DNA from: Deltaproteobacteria bacterium | GTDB taxonomy: Bacteria; Myxococcota_A; Polyangia; Polyangiales; JADJMO01 | Direction: 5' to 3' | Length of the DNA stretch: 64,000 nt | NCBI GenBank assembly: GCA_025363655.1 | Contig: JANYDK010000073.1 | Span: 175,775 to 239,774, forward strand | Shown: positions 27,973 through 36,114 of the stretch, in pieces | Position numbering within the stretch: the stretch's first letter is position 1 | Layout of the letters: each line of letters opens with the position of its first letter | Notes under the pieces: model-generated | The model's database searches: none | Seen by the model: the letters and a program-made list of their open reading frames with translations, nothing else | What the model was told of the DNA's origin: nothing | Position numbers and translations under genes: made by a program

Positions 27973-28827
27973 ATGCGTACGTTTCGTGACCCGCCCGGAG
28001 CCATCGGATGCAGCCGGCGACAGGCGTTGTCGGTGCTCGGGGCCTCCGCGCTCCTCGTCGCTTGTCGTTCGAAGAGCCCCGCCAAGGCTCGCCTGCGCAT
28101 CGCCGCCGCCTCCGACTTGGCGCGCGCATTTCCCGAAATCGGCGCCGCGTTCACCGCGCAGGTCGGTGGCGCCGCCGGCGTCGAGCTGACGTTCACCTTC
28201 GGGTCCTCGGGCCTTCTCTCGAAGCAGATCGCCGAGGGTGCACCGTTCGACGTCTTCGCCTGCGCCGACCTCGGGTACGTGCAGAAGTTGGCGAAGGACG
28301 GCTTCGCGCTCGCCGACAGCCTGACCCGTTACGCGCGCGGACGGCTCGTCGTCTGGACCCGCCGCGACGCCCCGATGCATCCGAGCGCGCCCTCGGACTT
28401 GCTCGACGCCGGCTATCGCAAGATCGCCATCGCCAACCCCGACCATGCGCCGTACGGGCGCGCGGCGAGAGAGGCCTTGACGAGCGCAGGGGTCTTGCCA
28501 TCGGCGGCGAATCGCCTCGTTTTTGGCGAAGACGTGCAACAAGCGCTGTCCTTCGCGACGAGCGGCAACGCCGAGGTCGCGGTGATCGCGCGCTCGCTGG
28601 CACTTCGTGAGGACGGCGTCTCGCTGCTCGTCGACGGGAACTTGCACGCGCCGCTCGAACAAGCGGCGATCGTCACCCGCGTCGCCGAAGACGCGTCCCT
28701 CGCGCGGCGCTTCGTCGCCTTTCTCGCAGGCGCTCGCTCTCGTGGCATCCTCGGTGCGCACGGGTTCGATCCTCCCGTCGCCGCTTCCGCTGCTTCCGTC
28801 GCTTCCGCCGCTCCCAGCGGCCCTTGA
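27973..28827 (+). CDS. modA: Molybdate ABC transporter, substrate-binding lipoprotein ModA
   Basis: A lipoprotein signal (SRRQALSVLGASALLVAC) is followed by RLRIAAASDLARAFPEIG. FTFGSSGLLSKQIAEGAPFDVFACAD is the hallmark of ModA, with the oxyanion-contacting Ser residues. Later, ANPDHAPYGRAA and AVIARSL are conserved-type. It captures molybdate or tungstate at the outer face of the inner membrane for ModBC. ATG 27973 is chosen because the in-frame ATG 27943 lies inside a palindrome and adds ten residues before the signal. The C-terminal AASAASVASAAPS comes from 9-bp tandem repeats. modB starts six bases after the stop. Confidence 0.9.
   Translation: MRTFRDPPGAIGCSRRQALSVLGASALLVACRSKSPAKARLRIAAASDLARAFPEIGAAFTAQVGGAAGVELTFTFGSSGLLSKQIAEGAPFDVFACADLGYVQKLAKDGFALADSLTRYARGRLVVWTRRDAPMHPSAPSDLLDAGYRKIAIANPDHAPYGRAAREALTSAGVLPSAANRLVFGEDVQQALSFATSGNAEVAVIARSLALREDGVSLLVDGNLHAPLEQAAIVTRVAEDASLARRFVAFLAGARSRGILGAHGFDPPVAASAASVASAAPSGP
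28783..28818 (+). repeat. 9-bp tandem repeat, about four units
   Basis: Copies of GCTTCCGCT/GCTTCCGTC in the last codons of modA give an Ala/Ser/Val-rich tail that is not part of the binding-protein fold. Confidence 0.68.
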
Positions 28828-28833
28828 GCGCGC

Positions 28834-29502
28834 ATGTCGTTCGCGCCTCTACTTCTGTCCTTCCAAGTGGCCACGCTCGCTGCGCTGATTTGCGCGGTGC
28901 TCGCGGTGGTCGTCGGCGGGCTCCTCGCGTCGAATCGCTTTCGCGGTCGCGAGCTCCTCGACGCGGTGCTGTCGGCGCCGATGGTGATGCCGCCGACGGT
29001 GCTCGGCTACTACGTTCTCGTCCTCCTCGGCCGCCGCAGCGCGCTCGGCGCTCTCTTCGAGCGGCTCACCGGCGCACCGATCGTCTTCTCACGCACCGGC
29101 GCGGTGATCGCGGCGACCATCTCGGCGCTCCCGATCGCCATCAAGTCCGCGCGCGCCGCCTTCGAGGCCGTCGATCCGACGTTGGTCGCGGTCGCGCGTA
29201 CGCTCGGTGCCTCGCCCCTGCGCGCGTTTCTCTCGGTGCGCTTGCCGCTCGCAGCGCGTGGTCTCGTCGCCGGCGTGATGCTCGCCTTCGCCCGCGCGCT
29301 CGGCGATTTCGGCATCACCTTGATGGTCGCGGGAGACATCCCGGGCGAGACGCAGACAGCCTCGCTCGCGATCTACGATCTCGTACAGGCCGGTGAAGAT
29401 CGCGCCGCCGCCGGCATGGTCGCGCTCTTGACGGCGTTGGCGGTGGCCATTCTCTTCGGCGTCAACGTGCTCACCGCCCGCGCCGAGAGAGGTCGGCGAT
29501 GA
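28834..29502 (+). CDS. modB: Molybdate ABC transporter permease ModB
   Basis: This 222-residue permease has five or six membrane spans. The start SFQVATLAALICAVLAVVVG and the segment LSAPMVMPPTVLGYYVLVLL are typical of ModB. The coupling-helix region AVDPTLVAVARTLGASPLRAF contains the EAA-type loop that contacts the ATPase. FARALGDFGITLMVAG near the end is strongly conserved in the family. It moves molybdate across the inner membrane. Its stop overlaps the modC start as ATGA, so the two are co-translated. Confidence 0.93.
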   Translation: MSFAPLLLSFQVATLAALICAVLAVVVGGLLASNRFRGRELLDAVLSAPMVMPPTVLGYYVLVLLGRRSALGALFERLTGAPIVFSRTGAVIAATISALPIAIKSARAAFEAVDPTLVAVARTLGASPLRAFLSVRLPLAARGLVAGVMLAFARALGDFGITLMVAGDIPGETQTASLAIYDLVQAGEDRAAAGMVALLTALAVAILFGVNVLTARAERGRR

Positions 29503-30173
29503 GCGCTCTCTCGATCGACGTGCGCACGGAAGTTCCTGGTTTTTCCCTCGATATCGCCTTCGACGTCGAGCCTGGAATCACCGCGCTCTTCGGTCCCTCG
29601 GGCGCCGGCAAGAGCACGGTCCTCGACGTCGTCGCCGGCCTTCGTCGTCCGAGCGGTGGTCGCATCGTGCTCGACGAGCGCACGCTCTTCGACGCCAAGG
29701 CGCGCATCGACACGCCCGTGCACTTGCGCGCAATCGGCTACGTCGTCCAATCGCTCGCGCTCTTCCCTCACCTCGACGTCGTCACCAACGTCGCCTACGG
29801 CATCGCTCGTACCCTCGATCGCAAGGCCCGCGACGATCGCGCCCGCACCATGTTGCAGCGCATGCACATCGCCCACCTCGCCACGCGCCGCCCCCTCACG
29901 CTCTCCGGCGGCGAAGCCCAACGCGTCGCCCTCGCCCGCGCCCTCGCCATGTCCCCGCGTCTCCTCCTCCTCGACGAACCTCTCTCGGGCCTCGACGAAC
30001 CCCTCCGCGACGCCCTCGCCGAAGATCTGCGCACCTGGATCGACGAGCTTCGAATCGTCACCCTCCTCGTGACCCACGACAAGGCAGTCGCCCGGAGCAT
30101 GGCGAAGGCGGTGGTGAAGATCGAAGGGGGAAGGGTGCGTCAGACCGGAACGGTGGGAGAAGTGCTCGGGTAG
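29499..30173 (+). CDS. modC: Molybdate ABC transporter ATPase ModC, short form
   Basis: Walker A FGPSGAGKST lies near residue 32, the Q-loop region is VVQSLALFPHLDV, the ABC signature is LSGGEAQRVALARAL, Walker B is LLLLDEPLSGLD, and the H-loop is LLVTHD. The protein ends at 224 residues, right after the ATPase core. The C-terminal TOBE/Mop molybdate-sensing domain of the 350-residue ModC type is absent, so trans-inhibition by molybdate would have to occur differently. It is co-translated with modB. Confidence 0.9.
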   Translation: MSALSIDVRTEVPGFSLDIAFDVEPGITALFGPSGAGKSTVLDVVAGLRRPSGGRIVLDERTLFDAKARIDTPVHLRAIGYVVQSLALFPHLDVVTNVAYGIARTLDRKARDDRARTMLQRMHIAHLATRRPLTLSGGEAQRVALARALAMSPRLLLLDEPLSGLDEPLRDALAEDLRTWIDELRIVTLLVTHDKAVARSMAKAVVKIEGGRVRQTGTVGEVLG

Positions 30174-30207
30174 ATCCACGCCCGGGCCCGCACCCACTTG
30201 ACCAATC

Positions 30208-30233
30208 AGATAGTGATACTAATATCACTATCT
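30208..30233. promoter_or_regulatory. Perfect 26-bp operator (11-bp inverted arms)
   Basis: AGATAGTGATA, four centre bases (CTAA), then TATCACTATCT. The 22 arm bases are all matched, in an AT-rich island of about 65% A+T within a roughly 70% G+C genome. It lies 19 bases before the start codon of the hydrolase-tetR operon and overlaps where a promoter would be. It is almost certainly a dimeric-repressor operator, most simply for the TetR encoded by the second gene of the operon. Confidence 0.82.
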
Positions 30234-30251
30234 CCCTCTGGAGGCTCCCCC

Positions 30252-31100
30252 ATGCAACTCATCCCGACCCGCCTAGGCAAAGTCGCCGTCGACCTCAGCG
30301 GCGAGGGTCCGCCCCTCGTCCTCCTCCACTCCGTCGGCCACGATCACCACGACTACGACGCCGTCATCTCCGAGCTCGGCCTTCGCTTTCGCACGATCGC
30401 GGTCGATTTTCCCGGCCACGGCGGCTCCGATATGTTCGATCCACCCGCGAGCGCGACGGCCTCGGGGATGGCGGATGCGCTCGAGGACGTCGTCTCCGAG
30501 CTCGGGCTCTCTGGCGTCGTGCTGTTGGGAAATTCGGTCGGCGGCAACGCGGCACTTCGTCTGGCGGCGCGGCGGCCCGAGTGCGTTCGTGGGCTCGTGC
30601 TCGTCGATTCCACTGGGGGGCTCCTCGAGCGGAGCGTGCTCGCGCGAGCGTTCTGTTGGGTGCAGGGGCGAGTCGCAGTCCGGCGGCTGACGGGGATGGC
30701 GTTCGCGCGTCACTACTTTCGATTGCGCAACGAACACGTCGAGGCTTCGCTCGCGCGGATCGCGGCGGCCCACGAAAATAGGGCGTTCGTCGAGATGCAC
30801 GCGGCGATGTGGCGGAGCTTCGCGACGAGCGAGAGTGATCACTCGAGCGAGGTGGCGGCGGTGCGTGCGCCGACGTTGATCGTCTGGGGCCGACGTGATC
30901 CCGTCGTGCGCCCGTCGGTGGAAGGACTGCGGACGCGGCGGCTCTTGCCTCATGCGTCCTACGTCGAGCTCGCCACGGGGCACGCGCCGTTCGTGGAAGA
31001 CCCAGCAGCGTTCCTCGCGGCGCTGACGCCTTGGCTCGCGGCCTTGCCTGCTGCCGAGGGCGACGCCGACGTCGTGCAGGTGCACCAGGCGGCGAGCTGA
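30252..31100 (+). CDS. Alpha/beta hydrolase, first gene of TetR-controlled operon
   Basis: This 282-residue serine hydrolase has LVLLHSVGHDHHDYD as the oxyanion region, VDFPGHGGSD, the nucleophile elbow GNSVGGNAAL near residue 97, an Asp in VWGRRDPVV, and His in TGHAPFVEDP. It resembles 3-oxoadipate enol-lactonase/esterase-type enzymes. The start ATG 30252 has GGAGG about eight bases upstream; the ATG-less extension to 30198 runs through the operator and is rejected. The stop shares a base with the next start (TGATG), so hydrolase and regulator are co-translated. Likely role: detoxification or catabolism of the repressor's own ligand. Confidence 0.87.
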   Translation: MQLIPTRLGKVAVDLSGEGPPLVLLHSVGHDHHDYDAVISELGLRFRTIAVDFPGHGGSDMFDPPASATASGMADALEDVVSELGLSGVVLLGNSVGGNAALRLAARRPECVRGLVLVDSTGGLLERSVLARAFCWVQGRVAVRRLTGMAFARHYFRLRNEHVEASLARIAAAHENRAFVEMHAAMWRSFATSESDHSSEVAAVRAPTLIVWGRRDPVVRPSVEGLRTRRLLPHASYVELATGHAPFVEDPAAFLAALTPWLAALPAAEGDADVVQVHQAAS

Positions 31101-31717
31101 TGGGGCGCGCGCGACTCGCCCTCGCGCTCGCGCGCAAGCTTCCACCGCGTCCGCGTCGTGGTCCGCCGGAGGAGACCCGCGAACGGCTGGTGGTCGCCGC
31201 TGCCGAGGCCTTCAATCGCGACGGGTATGACGGCACCGATTCGAACCGCATCGCGCGCGAGGCGGGGTACGCGCCGGGTACGTTCTACAAACACTTCGTC
31301 GACAAGCGCGCGGTTTTCCTCGCCGTCTACGAAGAGTGGGTGGCGCGCGAATTCCGTGACGTCGGCGCGACGTTGGCCGAGCCCGGAACCGTCGACGACC
31401 GGGCCGAGCGCGTCGTCGGGGTGTTCCTCGCTCATCACCAGCGCTGGCGAGGTTTTCGCGCCAGCCTCCGCGCGTTGGTGGCGAGCGATCGCGAGATCCG
31501 CGACTTCTACCGTGTGCAACGGAGGAAGCAGTTGGTGATCCTCGCCGAGATGCAGACCGCACGTAAAAAGAAGGCGATTCGTGAACGTGACGCGCTCCTT
31601 CTCTTCACGATCGAGCGGGCCGCCGACGCCCTCGCCGATGGTGAGGCCGAGGCATTGGAGCTCAATCACGTGTCACTGCGCGCGCTGCTCGTCGCGCTCG
31701 TTCGCGAGCGTCTCTGA
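31100..31717 (+). CDS. TetR-family regulator, probably autoregulated
   Basis: The helix-turn-helix reads RLVVAAAEAFNRDGYDGTDS followed by RIAREAGYAPGTFYKHFVDK in residues 30-75. The ligand domain (residues 80-205) has no recognisable signature beyond helical character. An Arg/Pro-rich leader of about 25 residues precedes the DNA-binding domain. ATG 31100 overlaps the hydrolase stop by one base. As second gene behind the 26-bp palindrome, it most likely represses its own operon. Confidence 0.88.
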   Translation: MGRARLALALARKLPPRPRRGPPEETRERLVVAAAEAFNRDGYDGTDSNRIAREAGYAPGTFYKHFVDKRAVFLAVYEEWVAREFRDVGATLAEPGTVDDRAERVVGVFLAHHQRWRGFRASLRALVASDREIRDFYRVQRRKQLVILAEMQTARKKKAIRERDALLLFTIERAADALADGEAEALELNHVSLRALLVALVRERL

Positions 31718-31731
31718 GCGTCGACGAGCCA

Positions 31732-32364
31732 TCAGTCCCAGGAGACGTCGAAGGTGAAGGAGCCGAGTCCGAGAGGTTCGCTCATCGCTTCGCTCCGTAG
31801 CGCGCTGGTGTGCACTTGCGTGTTCTTCGCGCCGGCAAGAGTGAACAGTGCCCGCACGTAGCCTTCGCCGATGCCGGTCCACCACCAATAGAGTTGGTTC
31901 GCGATTCCGCCGTAGGTGAGCCGGGCCGCACGGTCCTCGACCTTCACGGCGGCGATCGTTCCGTGATCGAAGTACTGAGAAGAGATGGCGCCGAGCTTGC
32001 GGACGAGCGTGTGAGGCGAGACGAGACGGAGGAGCACCGAGTAGATGCCGCGCGCGTCGGCCTTGGCTTGGAGCGCGCTCGCGCTGGCGACGGACTCCCA
32101 GGCGGGCATGCGACGGACCTCGGCGGCCGCGAAATCGAGCGCGGCGTGGGCGAAGAGGTCGTACCAACTGGCGGCGAGGATCGGCCTCGAGAGGTACTCA
32201 CGTACGGCCGGATCGTCGATCGCAGCGAGCACCGCGGCGCTCCCGCCGATGACGACGCGGTCGTAGACCTCCATCCGCGCCCTCAAACCGTGGCCTTTCA
32301 CGCGGAATGGATTCTGGCCTGGCGGGCGCGGCATCGCGCGCGTCGGCATCTTCCAGTTCGGCAT
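31732..32364 (-). CDS. Hypothetical protein, possibly DUF2378-like (myxobacterial)
   Basis: This roughly 210-residue soluble protein is all-alpha in its middle (DDPAVREYLSRPILAASWYDLFAHAALDFAAAEVRR, split here only by description). It continues with VSPHTLVRKLGAISSQYFDHG and ends in a beta-rich stretch, YWWWTGIGEGYVRAL onward, closing with FTFDVSWD. The overall layout resembles the roughly 200-residue Myxococcales-specific family (TIGR02265/DUF2378) of heme-NO-binding-like proteins, but I cannot confirm this without a profile search. The start is uncertain: ATG 32364 is preferred, while GTG 32391 would overlap the ugd stop. It is the last gene of the UDP-xylose operon by position. Confidence 0.6.
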   Translation of the reverse strand: MPNWKMPTRAMPRPPGQNPFRVKGHGLRARMEVYDRVVIGGSAAVLAAIDDPAVREYLSRPILAASWYDLFAHAALDFAAAEVRRMPAWESVASASALQAKADARGIYSVLLRLVSPHTLVRKLGAISSQYFDHGTIAAVKVEDRAARLTYGGIANQLYWWWTGIGEGYVRALFTLAGAKNTQVHTSALRSEAMSEPLGLGSFTFDVSWD

Positions 32365-32387
32365 CGCGATCGCCCCGCGGCGGGAAC

Positions 32388-33833
32388 TCACTCCGCTTCG
32401 ATCGGTAGCTCGCGATCGGGCGTCATGGTGCGCGTGACCGCGGTCGTCTTTTCCTCACGAGCCTCACGAGTCTCGCGGGCTTCCCGCGGCCCGAGCCCGA
32501 GCGAGTGGTACTTGAAGCCGAGGGCCGCGAGTGGCGCGGCGCCCCACACGTTGCGCGCGTCGACGATCACACGTGAGCGCATGCGCGCGGCGACCTCGGG
32601 AAAATCAGGCGATCGGTAGCTGTGCCACTCGGTGAGAAGAAGAAGGACGTCGGCGTCTTCGATGGCGTCGATGGCGCGGCCACAGCGCTTCACTTCGGCC
32701 GCACGAGGGCCGAGCGCGCGGAGGAAATTGTCGGTCGCCTCCGGATCGTGGACGCGGACCTCGATGCCGAGATCGAGGAGGCGGGGCACGATGGCGAGGG
32801 CGGCGCACTCGCGCACGTCGTCGGTCTCCGGTTTGAACGCCAGGCCCCAGATGGCGACGCGCTTCGTCTGCGGATCGTCTCGGTCGATGTCGCCGAGCGC
32901 GCGGAGCGTCTTTTCCAGTACCCAGCGACGCTGCGCATCGTTGGTCTCGTGCGTCGCTTCGACGGTGAGGAGACGTACGCCGACGTCGCGCCCGAGACAC
33001 GCGAGCGCTTGGACGTCTTTGGGAAAGCAGGAGCCGCCGTAGCCGGGGCCGGGGTTGAGGTAGAGGTGGCCGATGCGACTGTCGCCGCCGAGCGCGCAGC
33101 GGACGTCGTGCACGTCGGCGCCGAGCGCGTCGCAGAGGCGCGCCATCTCGTTCATGAAGGAGATGCGCAGCGCGAGGAGGGCGTTCGCCGCGTATTTGCA
33201 GAGCTCGGCCGACCTCACGTCGATGATTTGCACCTGCGCGGCTTCGAGCTGCAGCGGCGCGTAGAGGGCGCGCATGCGCTCTTCGGCCCACGTCGAACGC
33301 ACGCCGCAGACGATGCGCTCGGGCGAGAAGAAGTCGTCGATGGCGCTCCCCTCGCGGAGGAACTCGGGGTTGCTGACGTGCTCGAGCCCGAGGCGCGATC
33401 GAGCCGGCGTCTGGGCCTGCAGGTGCGTATCGAGAATGTGTTGCACTCGATCGCCGGTGCCGACGGGGACCGTGCTCTTGACGATGACGAGGGCGCGACG
33501 AGCGGCGCGCGCGGCGATGGTCTCGGCGACGGCGAGGACCGCGGACACGTCGGCCGAACCGTCGGCGCGCGGTGGGGTCCCGACCGCGATGACGAAGGTG
33601 TCGGCGCCCCACGACAAATCGGGGACCACGGCGGTGAAGTCGATGCGCCCTTCGCGGGTGTTGCGCGTCACCAGCTCGGCCAGACCCGGCTCGAAGATGG
33701 GGATTTTCCCGGCGCGCAGCGCTTCGACGCGCGCGAGATCGACCTCGACGCAGAGCACGTGATTGCCGAGCTCGGCGAGCCCGGTGGCAGTGACGAGCCC
33801 GACGTAGCCGGCTCCGAAGACGACGATGTTCAA
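32388..33833 (-). CDS. ugd: UDP-glucose 6-dehydrogenase
   Basis: The NAD-binding motif FGAGYVGLVTATGLAELG opens the protein. The catalytic Cys is in GYGGSCFPKDVQAL (about residue 263), with KSTVPVGTG and EFLREGSAIDDFFSPERIV in between and the C-terminal UDP-binding domain after residue 320. It oxidises UDP-glucose twice to UDP-glucuronate. The start is TTG 33833, overlapping the stop of the upstream UXS gene as TTGA. The C-terminal tail beyond the fold (REARETREAREE) derives from 9-bp repeats. Together with the neighbour it supplies UDP-xylose. Confidence 0.94.
   Translation of the reverse strand: MNIVVFGAGYVGLVTATGLAELGNHVLCVEVDLARVEALRAGKIPIFEPGLAELVTRNTREGRIDFTAVVPDLSWGADTFVIAVGTPPRADGSADVSAVLAVAETIAARAARRALVIVKSTVPVGTGDRVQHILDTHLQAQTPARSRLGLEHVSNPEFLREGSAIDDFFSPERIVCGVRSTWAEERMRALYAPLQLEAAQVQIIDVRSAELCKYAANALLALRISFMNEMARLCDALGADVHDVRCALGGDSRIGHLYLNPGPGYGGSCFPKDVQALACLGRDVGVRLLTVEATHETNDAQRRWVLEKTLRALGDIDRDDPQTKRVAIWGLAFKPETDDVRECAALAIVPRLLDLGIEVRVHDPEATDNFLRALGPRAAEVKRCGRAIDAIEDADVLLLLTEWHSYRSPDFPEVAARMRSRVIVDARNVWGAAPLAALGFKYHSLGLGPREARETREAREEKTTAVTRTMTPDRELPIEAE
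32453..32488. repeat. 9-bp tandem repeat, two perfect and two decayed units
   Basis: CCTCACGAG occurs twice in tandem, followed by TCTCGCGGG and CTTCCCGCG. They encode the charged REARETREAREE tail of the UDP-glucose dehydrogenase. Confidence 0.72.
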
Positions 33834-34777
33834 GAGACCCTCCGTCGGAAATCGGACAACGTACGACGAATTCCCTCGGCGAGGGAAATCGACGGAGAAA
33901 ACCCGAGCCGGGCTCGTGCGCGCGTGATGTCCGGACGGCGTTGGCGGGGGTCGTCGACGGGCAGCGGGCGGTGGGTGACTTCGAGGGGCGTGCCCAGCTC
34001 TTTCGCGATCACGTCGACGAGGTTTCGGACCGGAATTTCCTCGGGATTTCCCACGTTGATGGGCCCGTCGAAATGAGCGGGGCCGGGGGGAAGGCCGAGG
34101 GTCGCGACGAAGGCACCGACGGTGTCGTCGACGTAGCAGAACGAGCGGGTCTGCTCGCCCGCGCCATAGACGGTGAGGGGCTCGCCTCGGAGCGCCGAGA
34201 CGAGAAAATTACTCACCACCCGCCCATCTTCGAGCGCCATGCGCGGGCCGTAGGTGTTGAAGAGCCGGAGAATCTGCAGCGGAAAAGGCCGGCGGCGGTG
34301 GGCATCGACGAGGATGGTCTCGGCGACGCGTTTGCCTTCGTCGTAGCAGGCGCGCGGACCGATCGGATTGACCTTGCCCCAGTACGACTCGGGCTGCGGG
34401 TGTACCTCGGGATCGCCGTAGACCTCGGAGGTGGAGGCATGGACGATGCGCACCGTCGGACGTGTTTCGACCAGCTCGGCGAGCCGAAGAGCACCGAGCG
34501 CGCTGGTGGTGAGCGTGAGGTGCGGATCGGCCTGGTAGTGCACCGGCGAGGCCGGACAGGCGAGGTTGAAGACGGCGTCGACCGACGCAGGGATGGCGTG
34601 CCGCACGTCGCCGAGCTGGAAATGGAAGCGCGGATGCGTGAGCGCCTCTCGCAGGTTGTCGCGCGAGCCGGTGTAGAGGTTGTCGAGCCCGAGCACCTCG
34701 TGGCCGAGCCCGAGCAGGCGATCGACGAGGTGGGAGCCGAGGAAGCCGGCCGCGCCGGTCACGAGAATCCGAGCCAT
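33830..34777 (-). CDS. uxs: UDP-glucuronate decarboxylase (UDP-xylose synthase)
   Basis: This 315-residue short-chain dehydrogenase begins ILVTGAAGFLGSHLVDRLL. It carries CPASPVHYQADP, the catalytic YDEGK (Tyr/Lys pair) within NPIGPRACYDEGKRVAET, LRLFNTYGPRM, and RSFCYVDD, all diagnostic for UXS enzymes. It converts UDP-glucuronate to UDP-xylose with enzyme-bound NAD+. It is co-translated with ugd, the gene for the preceding pathway step, and lies 21 bases after the membrane glycopolymer gene on the same strand. Confidence 0.94.
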   Translation of the reverse strand: MARILVTGAAGFLGSHLVDRLLGLGHEVLGLDNLYTGSRDNLREALTHPRFHFQLGDVRHAIPASVDAVFNLACPASPVHYQADPHLTLTTSALGALRLAELVETRPTVRIVHASTSEVYGDPEVHPQPESYWGKVNPIGPRACYDEGKRVAETILVDAHRRRPFPLQILRLFNTYGPRMALEDGRVVSNFLVSALRGEPLTVYGAGEQTRSFCYVDDTVGAFVATLGLPPGPAHFDGPINVGNPEEIPVRNLVDVIAKELGTPLEVTHRPLPVDDPRQRRPDITRARARLGFSPSISLAEGIRRTLSDFRRRVS

Positions 34778-34798
34778 CAGGGGCTCATATCGAAGATC

Positions 34799-35995
34799 TC
34801 AGCGGGAGACGACGTGGTCGAGAACGATGTTGATCGCATGCACCGACGAGGACAGCGCCAGCCACGCCGGGAGACGCACGTCGCGGGCGAGGGCGCAGAG
34901 GACGATGCCCGGATAGAGGAAGTCGAGGCCGCGCGCGAAGCCTCCGGGGCTCGTCCAGACCATGTACGACGAGCAGAGCCCGAGGAGGCAGAAGAGCCCC
35001 GTCGCGATCGCGAGCCCGCTGCGATCACGCCGAAGCGAGGCGAGATGGAGGAAGATCATCGCCAGGAGGGGCACCCCGACGAGCGCCGTGAGGACGACGT
35101 GCCCATTGAAGCTATGGGCGCGGACGAATCCGAGCGCGACGCGCACCGGCCCTTCGAGCGGGAACGACAGATTTTGCAGCCCGCCACCGGCATCGTCCGG
35201 CGGGAGCACGCGCCGTAGATGGAACATCCAGAGGACCGCCGGAAGCGGCGCGAAGAGGAGCGGGAAGACCTTCGTCCAGCTCGCACCGCTCGGAAGAATC
35301 GCCTTGTTTTCCCGACCTGCGAGGAGCTCCGCGAGGACGATTCCGGCGGGCACGAGGACGTAGGTTTCGCGTGCCAAGGCAGCAGCGGTCAGCGCCAGCG
35401 CGGCGAGCCAACGTCGTTCTCGCGTCCACGCGAAGAGCCCGAGGAGCCCGAAGAATTGCGCAGCCACCTCGACGCCGGCGATGTCGGTGGCGCAGACGAG
35501 ACCTCCACCGGTCGCGAGGAGCATGGCAAAGCGCACGCTCTTCTTGCGCGCGAGCACGAGCGCGGCGAGCAGCGCTCCGATTCCCGCCGCGAAGACCAAG
35601 TTGAAGCCGAGAATCGCCCTCGGAATGCAGCGCGAGTTGCCGGCGCAGACGGTGGCGGCGAGGCCTGGCAGGAGGATGCGTCCGTAGCGATAACGAGGCG
35701 CGTCGATGAACGGCACCATGTCGCCGCGTTGGAGGAGAGGATCGTGGGCGATGAAGAGATACTGCTGCCCGTCGGTTCCGAATCCACCCTGCTCGAGCGG
35801 GTAACCTTCGTCGAAGACGAACGGCGGCCTCGCGCGATCTCCACCTTTTTCCAGCTCGCCGACGCGGAAAACGGCGAGGAGCGAGTGCGACGGGTGCATC
35901 GCGACTTTGACGGCGATGACGGTCGCGTGCACGCACAAGGTCGTGAGCGCCATCCAGAGCACGAGGCGGCTTGCGGCGATCACGCTCCGAGACAT
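34799..35995 (-). CDS. Polytopic membrane protein, GT-C-like cell-surface glycopolymer protein
   Basis: This 398-residue protein has about nine or ten membrane spans and a large periplasmic loop after the first span containing GTDGQQYLFIAHDPLL and DAPRYRYGRILLPGLA. A DGQ.Y...A.DP...R..R..LP pattern in the first loop is seen in GT-C-type integral membrane glycosyltransferases of the AZOBR_p60025-like group. It would use a lipid-linked sugar on the periplasmic side. As first gene of the operon with uxs and ugd, and divergent from a GT2 gene, it fits assembly of a xylose-containing surface polysaccharide. Confidence 0.72.
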   Translation of the reverse strand: MSRSVIAASRLVLWMALTTLCVHATVIAVKVAMHPSHSLLAVFRVGELEKGGDRARPPFVFDEGYPLEQGGFGTDGQQYLFIAHDPLLQRGDMVPFIDAPRYRYGRILLPGLAATVCAGNSRCIPRAILGFNLVFAAGIGALLAALVLARKKSVRFAMLLATGGGLVCATDIAGVEVAAQFFGLLGLFAWTRERRWLAALALTAAALARETYVLVPAGIVLAELLAGRENKAILPSGASWTKVFPLLFAPLPAVLWMFHLRRVLPPDDAGGGLQNLSFPLEGPVRVALGFVRAHSFNGHVVLTALVGVPLLAMIFLHLASLRRDRSGLAIATGLFCLLGLCSSYMVWTSPGGFARGLDFLYPGIVLCALARDVRLPAWLALSSSVHAINIVLDHVVSR

Positions 35996-36114
35996 GTGCC
36001 CGACGGCTAGCAGGCTGGGCCGGTAGCGCCAACGGCCTCGGCACGCGCGCGAAGATTCGACCGCTCGGCGAACTTGCTCGGCGAACGCACGATTCCGCGG
36101 TAGGAAGCGTCCCG

